From contig CALLFZ010000010.1 in the NCBI GenBank assembly GCA_938010045.1, positions 62,001 through 126,000 of the forward strand: a stretch of DNA of 64,000 nt, written 5' to 3'. The translations under genes and the position numbers were made by a program. The notes under the pieces were generated by a model. The model searched no databases. It saw only the letters and a program-made list of their open reading frames with translations, and was not told the DNA's origin. The stretch is from an uncultured bacterium. Lineage in GTDB: Bacteria > Verrucomicrobiota > Kiritimatiellia > PWTM01. Positions 16,861 to 25,978 of the stretch are shown in pieces (position 1 is the first letter of the stretch; every line of letters begins with the position of its first letter).

Positions 16861-17571
16861 TGTACGACGCTGTATGATCTACGGTCCCATGCAGATTTCA
16901 ACTTCCTATCCGAACGCTTGGGTTAGAGAATTTGGTCCGCCAGTTGGAGACAGGAGGCCAGGCCCGTTCGGCCTCAAGCTGAGGCCGGCTCTGCGCGCGA
17001 GGGGCAAGCTCGCCCTTGTTCCGCCGCGGCGCGGGTGGTGTTCAGGCCGGCGTCGAAGCGGGCAAGCCCGCACGGCGGGCGCCGCCACCAAGAGACCGGA
17101 GCGTTTCTGTTCTACCGCCACCGCTCCGCCGCAAACCCAAGCTATGTCGCGCTAGGATACGCGCAACACTCGCCAAGGCCGCGTTCGACGCGCGTGACGA
17201 CAGCCACGCACGGATGTTCTCACCGCGATCGGTCATCGCGGCAAAGGATGCCCCCGCGCTCACCGCGTTCGGTGGGCACGATTCTCCCCGACTTCGGAGC
17301 CCGCGGGCCATAGCTCCAGAGACGCCCTCAACGGGATCGAATACAGAGGCACATTTGACCGCGGAGCAACGGGAGCAGAACCGCAGCGCCGCGCCCCTTC
17401 TCATAGGAGGATCGGGAGGACGCTGTCCCTACCCGCGGCTGGGTCCATCGCGTGCGGCGGCGCTGGGGAGTCGGTCGGGTCGGCCGCCGGCCAAGACATC
17501 GCGGTAAGAGCGCAGCGGCGGGTCCGTGGATGAGCTGAGCGATGGTGGCGGATCGGGCGGGCGGGCGAACG
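16861..17571. other. Spacer with REP-like hairpins, no supported gene
   Basis: No convincing frame. It carries a run of GC-rich palindromes at 16969-17065 and, near 17340-17400, sequence rich in CGCGG/GACCGCGGAG words. The stop of the next minus-strand gene is at 17572. Confidence 0.5.
16969..17065. repeat. Cluster of REP-like palindromes
   Basis: CGGCCTCA/TGAGGCCG with AGC loop is at 16969-16987. It is followed by GGGC/GCCC around AAGCTC near 17003, and by GCGGGC/GCCCGC around AA near 17057. The repeated GGCAAGC core suggests related units in both orientations. Confidence 0.45.
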
Positions 17572-19788
17572 TCAGGGCGTGGCAGGTTCCGCATCTGTGA
17601 GGGCGATGTGGATCGCTTCCAGCCGCAGAAAGCCGCGCGGAGTGAGGGCGGGAACACATTCGAGGCTGACGTCGAGATCGTGCGCCACTTGAAGATCGTG
17701 TGTCCACTCGACGGCCCGCCGGCGCCGCCCCACATTTGCCCGCGCCAGCTCGCATTTGTCTGTGCGCACGATGACCGTCGCGCCGGTGAATGATCCGACC
17801 GGGCAGAAGTCCAAAGCCACTCGAAGGCGCACAGGCGCGGCCAGTCCCTCGGCCGTCCGCACCACGGGCAGGCGGATCCGTCCGCCGTCGCGCATGGCCA
17901 CACCGTATGGGTCGGCGAGCGCGCCGATGAGAAACGGTGGTTCAAACCACCGCATCGCGGACAGCCGCCGGTACGGCCCCAGCTCGAATCGAACCGGGCG
18001 ATCGCCGCGCTGAATCGCCGCGACCGGCTCATCCGGCACCGGCCCGTCTCCTTCCAGCCGCCATTCACCTGCGCGAGCACGAACTACGTCGGGAACCGCC
18101 AGCACATGGAGGCCGGTGCCTTCCCCCACCCAGACCATTTGCGAGTCGTTCTCTCCATTCCGCGGCCGCCAGCGGAACGTCCAGCGCCTGATCGGCGCGC
18201 AGCGCAGATCGAGCCACAGCGCGGCGGCATCGTCGGGCCATTCGAGCGAGCCCTCGGCCACCGGCGGTACGGCGGCGGTCCACGCGACCAACCGCCACAG
18301 CTGGTATTGTCCTTCGCCCAGAGCCATGGTGTTGGTTGTGCCGCCCTCCTCCGCCGGGATCCAGCGGCCGTGCTGCCGTAGCCACTCCCCCACCGTGGCG
18401 CCGCCGCGCTGCACCCGGGCCTTCGAGAAGCATGCGCGGTTTAGCGGCTGCAGGAAGACCGCGCCTGACGGCGGACCATTCCGCAACATTTCGGGCCAGA
18501 GCAGCGGTGCGTGAGCGTGGTGCAAAACCAGCGACTCAGCGAAACGGCAGTCGCGTTCCACGAACACCGGCCGGCCGGCGGCGGCACGATCCACGCGCGC
18601 GGCCGCCTCTTGCGTTTCGCGCCAACCGAATCGCGGTCCGAGCGTTATCGACGGCTCGCGCACAGCGGCGAACGCGACCGCCGCCAGCGCCACGCCCACC
18701 CCACCCGAACTGGCGCGTGACCCCAGCTGGGGCCAACGGTACCCGAGCCATCCCAACGTCGCCGCCCATCCCTCCGCCGCCATCCAAGCGCCGCCCAGCC
18801 ATGCGATCGTCAGATAGCGGGGCGCCGCGAGAAACACGGCGTAGAGCGGAATCGTCAGCAGAACCGCCGCCGCGCCCATCCACCCGGCCGGATCCCGCCG
18901 ACGCGCGCACCTGCCCCATCCGAGCACGGCGCCCACGATGCCGATGACCCCCATCCCGCGAAAAAACAGCACGCTCAGATCGCGCAGATTCGGGCCGAAG
19001 CGGCGCCATCGGCCCAGTTCGAGAAGCTCATACCGAAAGCCATGGAGCTGGCCGGTCCAAGCGGCTAGACCGCTGTCCGAACGGGTGAACCACCACAGGG
19101 CAACGGCGGCGAGAGATGGAGCAGCCAAGGCCGCGAGCGCTGTTGCGCGCGGCCGGGCGCTGGCGCCCGGCCGCGTCGCCGCCGCGAGCGCGGGGCCCAC
19201 CAACACCAGCGCGGTCGGCTCTCGAGCTGCTGCCGCGAAAAGGCCGAAGGCACCCGCCGCCAACCAGCGGCGCGGCGACACCGGCAAGTCGGCGACACTC
19301 GCCCAGACCGCCGTAAGTCCCAGCACTGCTCCCATCTCGCGGTACGGGTGCAGCAGCCATTCCGGCTCGAGCGGATGCGCGTTCAGCAGGATGGCCGGCA
19401 CCCCTGCCAGCACCAATCCCGCCGTCGTGCCCTCGCCCCAGCGGCGAACCGCGAGCACGCGCAGCGCCGCGAACCACCCAACGCCGAGCAGCCAGTTCAA
19501 CCAATACGGCGCCGCAGGCCCGCCCACACGACGGCTCAGCGCCAGCAGTCCTGGCCACAGCGGAGAAATCTGCGACAGGGCGTGCCGCCAACTGTCCGAT
19601 CCGGGCGGCAGTTCGTCGAGCGAGCGCGCCAGCCCGATGTAGAGTTTCGGGTCGCTTGTGACGACATAGGTCACGACGCGAAGCTGGGCGAGCGTCCAAA
19701 GGATCGCGAGCGCGACCAGCACGAGCCAGCTGGTGCGGACTGGGCTGGCGCTGGCTGGAGTTGCGCCGGCGGGCGGGCGGGCCGTCAT
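17572..19788 (-). CDS. Large polytopic membrane protein, possibly envelope-glycan related
   Basis: 738 residues. Residues 1-360 hold roughly 9-10 hydrophobic segments (for example WLVLVALAILWTLAQLRVVT, GAVLGLTAVWASV, WMGAAAVLLTIPLYAVFLAA). The arrangement recalls membrane glycosyltransferase (GT-C-like) proteins, with acidic SDPKLYIGLARS after the first segment and HPLEPEWLLHPYREMGAVLG in a later loop. Residues 400-738 form a soluble part with a beta-sandwich character. No family is assigned. It overlaps the ABC exporter ATPase by 4 bp, so it is last in the mfd-exporter unit. A role in making or handling the exported polysaccharide is inferred from this position only. Confidence 0.75.
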   Translation of the reverse strand: MTARPPAGATPASASPVRTSWLVLVALAILWTLAQLRVVTYVVTSDPKLYIGLARSLDELPPGSDSWRHALSQISPLWPGLLALSRRVGGPAAPYWLNWLLGVGWFAALRVLAVRRWGEGTTAGLVLAGVPAILLNAHPLEPEWLLHPYREMGAVLGLTAVWASVADLPVSPRRWLAAGAFGLFAAAAREPTALVLVGPALAAATRPGASARPRATALAALAAPSLAAVALWWFTRSDSGLAAWTGQLHGFRYELLELGRWRRFGPNLRDLSVLFFRGMGVIGIVGAVLGWGRCARRRDPAGWMGAAAVLLTIPLYAVFLAAPRYLTIAWLGGAWMAAEGWAATLGWLGYRWPQLGSRASSGGVGVALAAVAFAAVREPSITLGPRFGWRETQEAAARVDRAAAGRPVFVERDCRFAESLVLHHAHAPLLWPEMLRNGPPSGAVFLQPLNRACFSKARVQRGGATVGEWLRQHGRWIPAEEGGTTNTMALGEGQYQLWRLVAWTAAVPPVAEGSLEWPDDAAALWLDLRCAPIRRWTFRWRPRNGENDSQMVWVGEGTGLHVLAVPDVVRARAGEWRLEGDGPVPDEPVAAIQRGDRPVRFELGPYRRLSAMRWFEPPFLIGALADPYGVAMRDGGRIRLPVVRTAEGLAAPVRLRVALDFCPVGSFTGATVIVRTDKCELARANVGRRRRAVEWTHDLQVAHDLDVSLECVPALTPRGFLRLEAIHIALTDAEPATP

Positions 19789-20525
19789 TGCCCGGCTCCA
19801 TACTCGTGGGCGATCGCCCCCAGCGGCCCGTCAGCCCGCAGCCGGCCGCTCTCGAGCCAGATCGCGCGCGTACAGAACGCACGAACCCGCTCGATGACAT
19901 GACTGACGACGATCGTCGCGCCTCCGCGCGCGGTGAACTCGGCGAGCCACTCGAAGCAGCGGGCCTGGAAGCGCGCGTCGGCGGCGGCGAGCACCTCGTC
20001 CACAGCGAAGATGTCGGGCCCAGAGTGCACCATCACCGCGAAGGCGAGGCGCAACATCATCCCGGAGGAATAGGTCCGCAGCGGCGCGTCGAGAAACTCG
20101 GGTATGTCCGCGAACGCCTCGATCGAGGTCGTCTGCGCCTCGACCTCTGCGCGGCGCAACCCGAGCAACGAACCCAGCAGCCGGATATTTTCGCGCCCCG
20201 TGAGGTCAGGATGGAACCCCGCGCCGAGCTCGAGCAGCGCGGCCACCCGCCCGCGCACCTCGAGACGGCCTTCGGTCGGCTCAGTGGTTCCGGCCAGAAG
20301 GGTCAGCAGCGTGGATTTGCCGGCGCCGTTGGGGCCGATGAGCGCGACGCGCTCGCCGCGCCGCAGCTCGAACGACACACCGCGCAGCGCCCAGAACCGC
20401 CCTCCCGCGCGGGAGCGGCGCGCGAGCCGCCGCCCCAGCGCTTCGGCGAGCAGCGGAGGATGTCGCACCGCGCGGAACGCCTTGCCGACACCTTCGAACC
20501 GTACGAGAGGGTCCGCCGCCGGCAT
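19785..20525 (-). CDS. ABC transporter ATPase for polysaccharide/O-antigen export (Wzt/TagH type)
   Basis: 247 residues from ATG 20525; a GTG at 20555 that overlaps the permease stop (GTGA) is an equally possible start. Walker A GPNGAGKST, signature YSSGMMLRLAFA, Walker B as DIFAVDEVLAAAD and H-loop VVSH are present. The LLxLAGTTEPTEGRLEVRGR and ALLELGAGFHPDLTGRENI blocks are typical of the ATPases that power export of O-antigen or teichoic acid polymers. It lacks the C-terminal carbohydrate-binding domain found in some Wzt proteins. It works with the permease encoded directly upstream. Confidence 0.92.
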   Translation of the reverse strand: MPAADPLVRFEGVGKAFRAVRHPPLLAEALGRRLARRSRAGGRFWALRGVSFELRRGERVALIGPNGAGKSTLLTLLAGTTEPTEGRLEVRGRVAALLELGAGFHPDLTGRENIRLLGSLLGLRRAEVEAQTTSIEAFADIPEFLDAPLRTYSSGMMLRLAFAVMVHSGPDIFAVDEVLAAADARFQARCFEWLAEFTARGGATIVVSHVIERVRAFCTRAIWLESGRLRADGPLGAIAHEYGAGQ

Positions 20526-20551
20526 GGCGACGGTGTCATGGGCGTTCGGGT

Positions 20552-21367
20552 TCACAAGTAGTCGGCGCAGGTCGGCGCGATGCGGCGCGCCGTCCACGCC
20601 GCCAACGCGAGCGTCAGTGCCGTCACGCCCACCGCCGACGCCAACGTCGGCCCATGCGGCGGCTGGTGAGCGAGCATCACTGCGCGCGCCGAGTCGATCA
20701 CGCCCACCAAAGGGTTTAACGAATACAGCCGCCACAACCACGCCGGCGCGCGCAGGCGGACCGCATCGGCGGGATAAAAGACCGGCGTGAGCCAGAATAC
20801 AACCACGAGGCCTGATTCCACGAGATACCGCATGTCGCGCAGGCGCACGTTCAGCATGCAGGCGAGCGTCGCGGCAGCGGCCACCCAGACCAGTTCGAGC
20901 GCGAGGATCGCCGGCAGCCACAGCCACTGCCGCGTGATGGGCACCCGCCCGATCGCGGCGAAGACGCCGAGCAGCAGAAGCTGGACCCCGAAATGAAGCG
21001 CCTGCGAGAGCACCGTGGCGAGGGGCAGAAGGGTACGGGGAAACGGCACGCGTTTGACGATCGCGGCGTTGTACTGGAGCGAGGGCGTCGCCGCGGACAG
21101 CGAAAGCGAGAAGAAGTTGTAGGGAACGACCCCCAGCAGCAGAAACACAGGGAAATAGGGGCGATGAATGCCCTGCACCGCGTAGGTAAAGACAAACGCG
21201 AACATGCCGAGCAGCACGAGGGGGTTCAGCAGCGACCACGCGACGCCGAGCGACATATTGCGATAGCGGGCGCAAAAGTCTGCCCAGAGCAGGTTCGACA
21301 GCGCCCATCGCCAACGCCAGAGGTCGGCGGGCGTCTCGCGGGGACCTATCGAACCCAGGGTGCGCAT
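20552..21367 (-). CDS. ABC-2 type polysaccharide export permease (Wzm/TagG type)
   Basis: A 271-residue inner-membrane permease with six predicted membrane segments. Family landmarks are LLWADFCARYRNMSLGVAWS near the N-terminus, LGMFAFVFTYAV, the FFSLSLSAATPSLQYNAAIV region, KRVPFPRTLLPLATVLSQAL and FWLTPVFYPAD. It pairs with the ATPase gene that follows and would move a lipid-linked polysaccharide across the inner membrane. It lies 15 bp after mfd. Confidence 0.92.
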   Translation of the reverse strand: MRTLGSIGPRETPADLWRWRWALSNLLWADFCARYRNMSLGVAWSLLNPLVLLGMFAFVFTYAVQGIHRPYFPVFLLLGVVPYNFFSLSLSAATPSLQYNAAIVKRVPFPRTLLPLATVLSQALHFGVQLLLLGVFAAIGRVPITRQWLWLPAILALELVWVAAAATLACMLNVRLRDMRYLVESGLVVVFWLTPVFYPADAVRLRAPAWLWRLYSLNPLVGVIDSARAVMLAHQPPHGPTLASAVGVTALTLALAAWTARRIAPTCADYL

Positions 21368-21382
21368 CGGTCGGCCGCGAAC

Positions 21383-24300
21383 CTAACGAACCTTGCGCTC
21401 CTCCGCAATCCCGCCCGCCACGGCGGACGATGCCGCAGCGTCCGCGCGGCGCGCAAGCCGCCGGAGCAGCGCCACGAGTTCTGCGATGCGGTGGTCCACC
21501 GCCTCGGCTCGCATCCGCGGCGCGCGCCCGCCGGGCATCCACGGCTCACCGTCGCGGTAGAGCAGCACACGATCGCCGTCGGTCTCGACGCGCTCAAATT
21601 CCGCGCGGCTGGCAAGGATGCGCAGGCGGGTGAGTTCGAGCAGCCGGCGGGCGGGCGGCGGCGGCGGACCGAAGCGGTCACGCAGCTCGGCCGCGAGATC
21701 ATCAATCTCCGCCTCGCTCAGCGCGGCGGCGATTCGGCGGTACACGTGCAGGCGGAGCGACTCGTCGTCCACATACTCGGCCGGCAGTGCCGCGGCCTCG
21801 TCGGCGAAGACCGGATCGGGGCTGTAGCGGATGAAGTCGAGGTGCAGGCGGGCGGCGGCCGGCGCGGGCGGCGGTTCGCCGCGCAACTGGGCGATCGTGC
21901 GCCGCAGGAGCTGGCAGTAGAGGTCGAAGCCGACCGCCGCGATGTGCCCGCTCTGTTCGGCGCCGAGCAGGTTGCCCGCGCCACGAATCTCGAGATCGCG
22001 CATCGCGAGCCGGAACCCCGCGCCGAGGCCACTGTGGCGCCGGAGCGCGCCGATCCGTTGGCGAGCCGCGTCGAGCAGCCGGCCGTGCCTCGGCAGCAGC
22101 AAGTAGGCGTAGGCCTGATGGCGGTAGCGGCCCACGCGTCCGCGAAGCTGGTACAGATCCGCAACGCCGAACCGGTCGGCGCGCTCGATGAGAATCGTGT
22201 TCACGCGCGGCATGTCGAGGCCGCTTTCGATGATCGTTGTGCACACGAGCACGTCGAAGTCGCCCTCCGCGAAGCGGCGCATCACTTCGGCGAGTCGCCG
22301 CTCGGGCATTTGGCCGTGGGCGACATCGAATCGCGCTTCGGGCACCAGCCGGCGCAGCGCTTCGAGGCGGTGGCCGATGGTGGCAACGCGGTTGTGCAGA
22401 ACGAACACCTGCCCGCCACGGTCGAGTTCGCGCAGAATCGCCTCGCGCACGAGCGCGTCGTCCCACGGGCGGATGATCGTCTCGATCGGGAGCCGGTCCT
22501 GCGGCGGTGTTTCGATCACGCTGAGGTCACGCGCGCCGACGAGGCTGAGGTACAGCGTGCGCGGAATCGGCGTGGCGCTCATCGCGATCACGTCCACCGT
22601 CGGCCGCCAACGTTTGAGCGCCTCTTTGTGCTCGACGCCGAAGCGCTGCTCCTCGTCCACGATGACCAGGCCAAGATCGCGGAAGGCGACGTCCGGCTGC
22701 AACAAGCGGTGGGTGCCAATCACAATGTCCACCGACCCCTCGCGGAGCCGCCGGAGCGTTTCGCGCTGCTGGGCGGGGGCGCAGAAGCGGCTCATCATCG
22801 CGATCGTCACAGGGAAGGCCGCCATGCGCTCACGGAACGTGTCGTAGTGCTGCTGCGCGAGCACGGTCGTCGGCGCCAGCACGGCGACCTGACGGCCGTC
22901 CATCACGACCTTGAACGCGGCGCGCATCGCGACCTCGGTTTTGCCGTAGCCGACGTCGCCGCAGATGAGGCGGTCGGCTGGGCGCGGCGCCTCGAGGTCC
23001 CGTTTCACGTCGGCCATTGCGCGCACCTGGTCATCCGTCTCGGTGTAGGGAAAGGCGGCCTCGAACTCGACCTGCCACGGGGTGTCCGGACCGGTCGCGT
23101 GGCCGGGCAGTACCTGGCGCAACGCTTGAGTTTGGACGAGCCGCGAGGCGAGGTCGCGCACCGCGCGTTCGGCCGCGCCGCGCTCCTGTGCCCATCGCCG
23201 GCCGCCGAGGCGGTGCAGCTCGGGACGCCGCCCGCCCACGCCGATGTAGCGGCTCAGCAGGTGCGCCTGGTCGAGCGGCACATAGAGCCGGGCGCCTTCC
23301 GCGTACTCGACCGCGAGCGCCTCCTGTGGCCGATCGCCCACGCGGATCGTCGTAAGGCCGAGGTACCGTCCGATGCCGTGTTCGACGTGCACGACGAGGT
23401 CGCCCGGCTCCATCCGTCCGGCGTCGAGCAGCCGTTCGCTCTCCGCCGCGGGGGCCGCCGCGCGCCGACGCCGGCCCAGCCGCCCCGCCGTGGGCCCGCG
23501 TCGAGGAAATAGGTCCGATTCGGCCACGACCGTGAGCGAGCCGTCGGCCAGTTCGAACCCGCCCGAGAGCGGCGCCACCGCGAACCGCACGCCCGACGGC
23601 CACCGGTCAGACGGCAGATGGAGTTCGCGGAAGCGCGCCCGCGCGCCCTCGGTCGCGAAGACCATCCACACCTCACCTCCGCGCCGCGCGCGCGCCAACC
23701 AGGCGTTGATGCGCTCCGCGCGCGCAGCGGTCGTCGCGGCCAGTTCCCCCTCGGGCGCGGACCACGGATCCAGCGCCCGGACCGCCAGCACCCATGGCGT
23801 GCCCGCCTCCGGCAGCGCCGCGAACACGAGGTGCCGTCTCGGCCGCCCCCGCAGCTCTTCGAACGACGGCGTCGCCGGTTCGATCTTGCGATGAGCCTCC
23901 GCGTGTGCTCGGAGCGCGGGATCGTCGTGCCACACCACCACCGCTTCCCCTGGCAGATGGTCCAACAGCCACGCCGAACTCGCCGTCTCCTGCGCGGGCC
24001 CCAGCGAAACCTGTTCGATGCGCTCCACCGACCGCTGGCGCACCGGATCGAATGTTCGCAGGGATTCGATGTGGTTCCCGAGCCACTCAATCCGCACCGG
24101 CCAGGGTTCCGCGGGCGACCACACGTCCACCAATCCGCCGCGCGCCGCCGCCTGCCCCGGCGAATCCACTTCAGCGACCCATTCGTACCCTCCGGCCGTG
24201 ACTCGCTCCCGGACGACGTCCAGCGGCACCGCCGCGCCCAGCGCAAGGTCCAGACCTGCGCCCGTCGCCTCGTGCCCGACCGTCGGCTGCAGCAACGCCG

Positions 24301-24670
24301 CCACACACGTCGCGATCACCGCGGGGGGATCGTTCGCCAGACAGCGGCGCACAACCGCGACCCGTTCGCTTTCGATGCGCCGCCGCGCCGCCGGCGAAAT
24401 CAGCCGGTCGGCCGGCTCCCGCCGCCGGAACACCGCCCACCGCGCGCCCTCCGGCGCCAATGCGGAGAGGTCGTCCGCGAGGGTCTCCAGCGCGTGCGGT
24501 GTGTCCGTCACCCACAGCACCGTCGAACCGGTCAGCTCGTGCAGGCACCACGCCACGTAGGCCTGCGCGGCGGACGGTAGGGGCTCGAAACAGTACGGCG
24601 CACCGCCCAGCGCCGCGCTCAGGGCCTCGCGGTCATCGCCGGTGAGTCTTCGTGGAGGCCGATCCGTCAT
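21383..24670 (-). CDS. mfd: Transcription-repair coupling factor
   Basis: Mfd is the translocase that removes RNA polymerase stalled at DNA lesions and recruits UvrA. The 1,095-residue protein starts at ATG 24670 (MTDRPPRRLTGDD); the very long frame further upstream is not coding. Domain order is a UvrB-like N-terminal part (to about 340), the RNA polymerase-interacting domain (GDLVVHVEHGIGRYLGL, about 440), the RecG-like motor with Walker A GDVGYGKTEVAMRAAFK (about 570), DEEQRFGVEHKE (about 670) and SATPIPRTLYLSL, then DLYQLRGRVGR (about 840) and the C-terminal TRCF domain. All motifs look intact. It shares the strand with the exporter genes. Confidence 0.96.
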   Translation of the reverse strand: MTDRPPRRLTGDDREALSAALGGAPYCFEPLPSAAQAYVAWCLHELTGSTVLWVTDTPHALETLADDLSALAPEGARWAVFRRREPADRLISPAARRRIESERVAVVRRCLANDPPAVIATCVAALLQPTVGHEATGAGLDLALGAAVPLDVVRERVTAGGYEWVAEVDSPGQAAARGGLVDVWSPAEPWPVRIEWLGNHIESLRTFDPVRQRSVERIEQVSLGPAQETASSAWLLDHLPGEAVVVWHDDPALRAHAEAHRKIEPATPSFEELRGRPRRHLVFAALPEAGTPWVLAVRALDPWSAPEGELAATTAARAERINAWLARARRGGEVWMVFATEGARARFRELHLPSDRWPSGVRFAVAPLSGGFELADGSLTVVAESDLFPRRGPTAGRLGRRRRAAAPAAESERLLDAGRMEPGDLVVHVEHGIGRYLGLTTIRVGDRPQEALAVEYAEGARLYVPLDQAHLLSRYIGVGGRRPELHRLGGRRWAQERGAAERAVRDLASRLVQTQALRQVLPGHATGPDTPWQVEFEAAFPYTETDDQVRAMADVKRDLEAPRPADRLICGDVGYGKTEVAMRAAFKVVMDGRQVAVLAPTTVLAQQHYDTFRERMAAFPVTIAMMSRFCAPAQQRETLRRLREGSVDIVIGTHRLLQPDVAFRDLGLVIVDEEQRFGVEHKEALKRWRPTVDVIAMSATPIPRTLYLSLVGARDLSVIETPPQDRLPIETIIRPWDDALVREAILRELDRGGQVFVLHNRVATIGHRLEALRRLVPEARFDVAHGQMPERRLAEVMRRFAEGDFDVLVCTTIIESGLDMPRVNTILIERADRFGVADLYQLRGRVGRYRHQAYAYLLLPRHGRLLDAARQRIGALRRHSGLGAGFRLAMRDLEIRGAGNLLGAEQSGHIAAVGFDLYCQLLRRTIAQLRGEPPPAPAAARLHLDFIRYSPDPVFADEAAALPAEYVDDESLRLHVYRRIAAALSEAEIDDLAAELRDRFGPPPPPARRLLELTRLRILASRAEFERVETDGDRVLLYRDGEPWMPGGRAPRMRAEAVDHRIAELVALLRRLARRADAAASSAVAGGIAEERKVR

Positions 24671-24905
24671 GCGGAGGTCAAACCTAGACCCGCTGGCCGC
24701 CAGCGTCAAAGGCGCGCCGTCGCGACGGAGCCGCCTGGCGAAGCGGTCGCGTTGACGCCTCGGCCGACACGGTCTACGGGGCCGATCGCACCGGTTCCTC
24801 AGAAACAGAACGGCCTGATGTCGCCCGACTTCGCCCAAGCCACTCGCACCAGCGGCGTGCTCGCCCGAGCCTCCCACCGCCCGGCGCCGAAGCTGCCGCG
24901 GCAAC

Positions 24906-24953
24906 GTCCAAGCTTTGGACGCGAGCGTGGGCAGGTTGTCCCCGCATGGAAAC
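24906..24953. repeat. Paired TCC-N7-GGA element, copy 2
   Basis: Half-site TCCAAGCTTTGGA (ending 24919) is itself a near palindrome. It is followed by 19 bp and TCCCCGCATGGA, which is one base shorter than usual. The unit sits about 100 bp before trxB in the divergent mfd/trxB spacer. Confidence 0.6.
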
Positions 24954-25030
24954 GGCGCTGTGGACATCGGCCAGGCATCGCACGGAGGCCACCTCCGCGG
25001 CGCGCGGATGCGTGAAGCTTCGCGGGCTGT

Positions 25031-25036
25031 TATAGT
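25031..25036 (+). promoter_or_regulatory. -10 box of trxB
   Basis: TATAGT at 25031-25036 would start transcription near 25043, leaving a leader of only about 12 nt before the ATG at 25055. GCTGGAG lies within that leader as a weak ribosome binding site. No clear -35 box. Confidence 0.4.
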
Positions 25037-25054
25037 GCGCGCTGGAGTTTCGTC

Positions 25055-25978
25055 ATGGAACAGGTGGTCATTCTCGGTTCGGGATCCGCCGGCTATACGG
25101 CGGCGATTTACGCGGCGCGCGCGAATCTCGCGCCGTTGGTCGTCGAGGGGCCGCAGCCGGGCGGCCAGCTCACCACGACGACCGAGGTCGAGAATTTTCC
25201 GGGCTTTCCGAACGGCGTGGACGGCTTCGAGCTGATGCACCTGCAGCGGCAGCAAGCCGAGCGCTTCGGCGCGCGCGTGGTCTCGGCCTCGGCGGTCGCT
25301 GCGGACCTTTCGGGGGAGCCGCTGCGCGTGACGCTGGACAATGGCCAGACGATCGAAACCCGCACGCTGATTGTCGCGACCGGCGCGCGCGCGAAGTACC
25401 TCGGGCTGCCGAGCGAGCAGGCGCTGATCGGCCACGGCGTCTCCGCCTGCGCAACATGCGACGGCGCCTTCTTCCGCGGCGTGCCGGTGTGCGTCATCGG
25501 CGGGGGCGACACCGCGATGGAGGAGGCGACCTTCCTGACGCGGTACGCCTCGGAGGTGATCATCATCCACCGGCGTGACAAGTTCCGCGCGTCGCCGATT
25601 ATGGCGCAACGGGCGCTTTCGAACCCGAAAATCCGCGTGCTCTGGAACTCGGTCGTCGAGGACGTGCACGACCCAACCCAGGGCAAAGTCACCGGCGTCA
25701 CGGTGCGGAATGTCGTCACGGGTCAGAGCCAACGGATCGAGGTCGGCGGCTACTTCTGCGCGATCGGGCACGAGCCGAACAGCGGCCTCGTCCGCGGGCA
25801 GCTCGAGCTCGACGCAAACGGCTACATCCGCACGCAGTTTACGCGCACGTCGCGGCCGGGCGTGTTCGCGTGCGGCGACGTGCAAGATCCGGTGTACCGC
25901 CAGGCGATCACCGCGGCTGGCAGCGGGTGCATGGCCGCGATCGAGGCGGTGCGCTACCTCGAGGCGCACGGCGGATGA
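25055..25978 (+). CDS. trxB: Thioredoxin-disulfide reductase
   Basis: Flavoenzyme that uses NADPH to reduce thioredoxin in the cytoplasm. The 307-residue protein has the FAD dinucleotide motif [18 protein letters not shown], the substrate block [17 protein letters not shown], the redox pair C132-A-T-C135 in SACATCDG, the NADPH motif [15 protein letters not shown] with HRRDKFRAS, and the closing FAD motif [10 protein letters not shown]. All are intact. Its stop overlaps the ABC transporter start (ATGA). Confidence 0.97.
   Translation: MEQVVILGSGSAGYTAAIYAARANLAPLVVEGPQPGGQLTTTTEVENFPGFPNGVDGFELMHLQRQQAERFGARVVSASAVAADLSGEPLRVTLDNGQTIETRTLIVATGARAKYLGLPSEQALIGHGVSACATCDGAFFRGVPVCVIGGGDTAMEEATFLTRYASEVIIIHRRDKFRASPIMAQRALSNPKIRVLWNSVVEDVHDPTQGKVTGVTVRNVVTGQSQRIEVGGYFCAIGHEPNSGLVRGQLELDANGYIRTQFTRTSRPGVFACGDVQDPVYRQAITAAGSGCMAAIEAVRYLEAHGG

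Larger units (their letters stand above)
24671..25054. other. Divergent spacer between mfd and trxB
   Basis: 384 bp holding upstream signals of both genes. It contains a paired half-site element (24906-24953) and a TATAGT box for trxB. No gene is supported. Confidence 0.6.

Noticed and set aside
17042-17404. A 120-residue minus-strand frame in the spacer
   Set aside because: It is made of REP-like palindromes and CCGCGGAG-type words and has no protein-like pattern.
20993-23512. An 839-residue plus-strand frame
   Set aside because: It is antisense to mfd and the exporter permease; its composition is that of a high-GC shadow frame with no family pattern.
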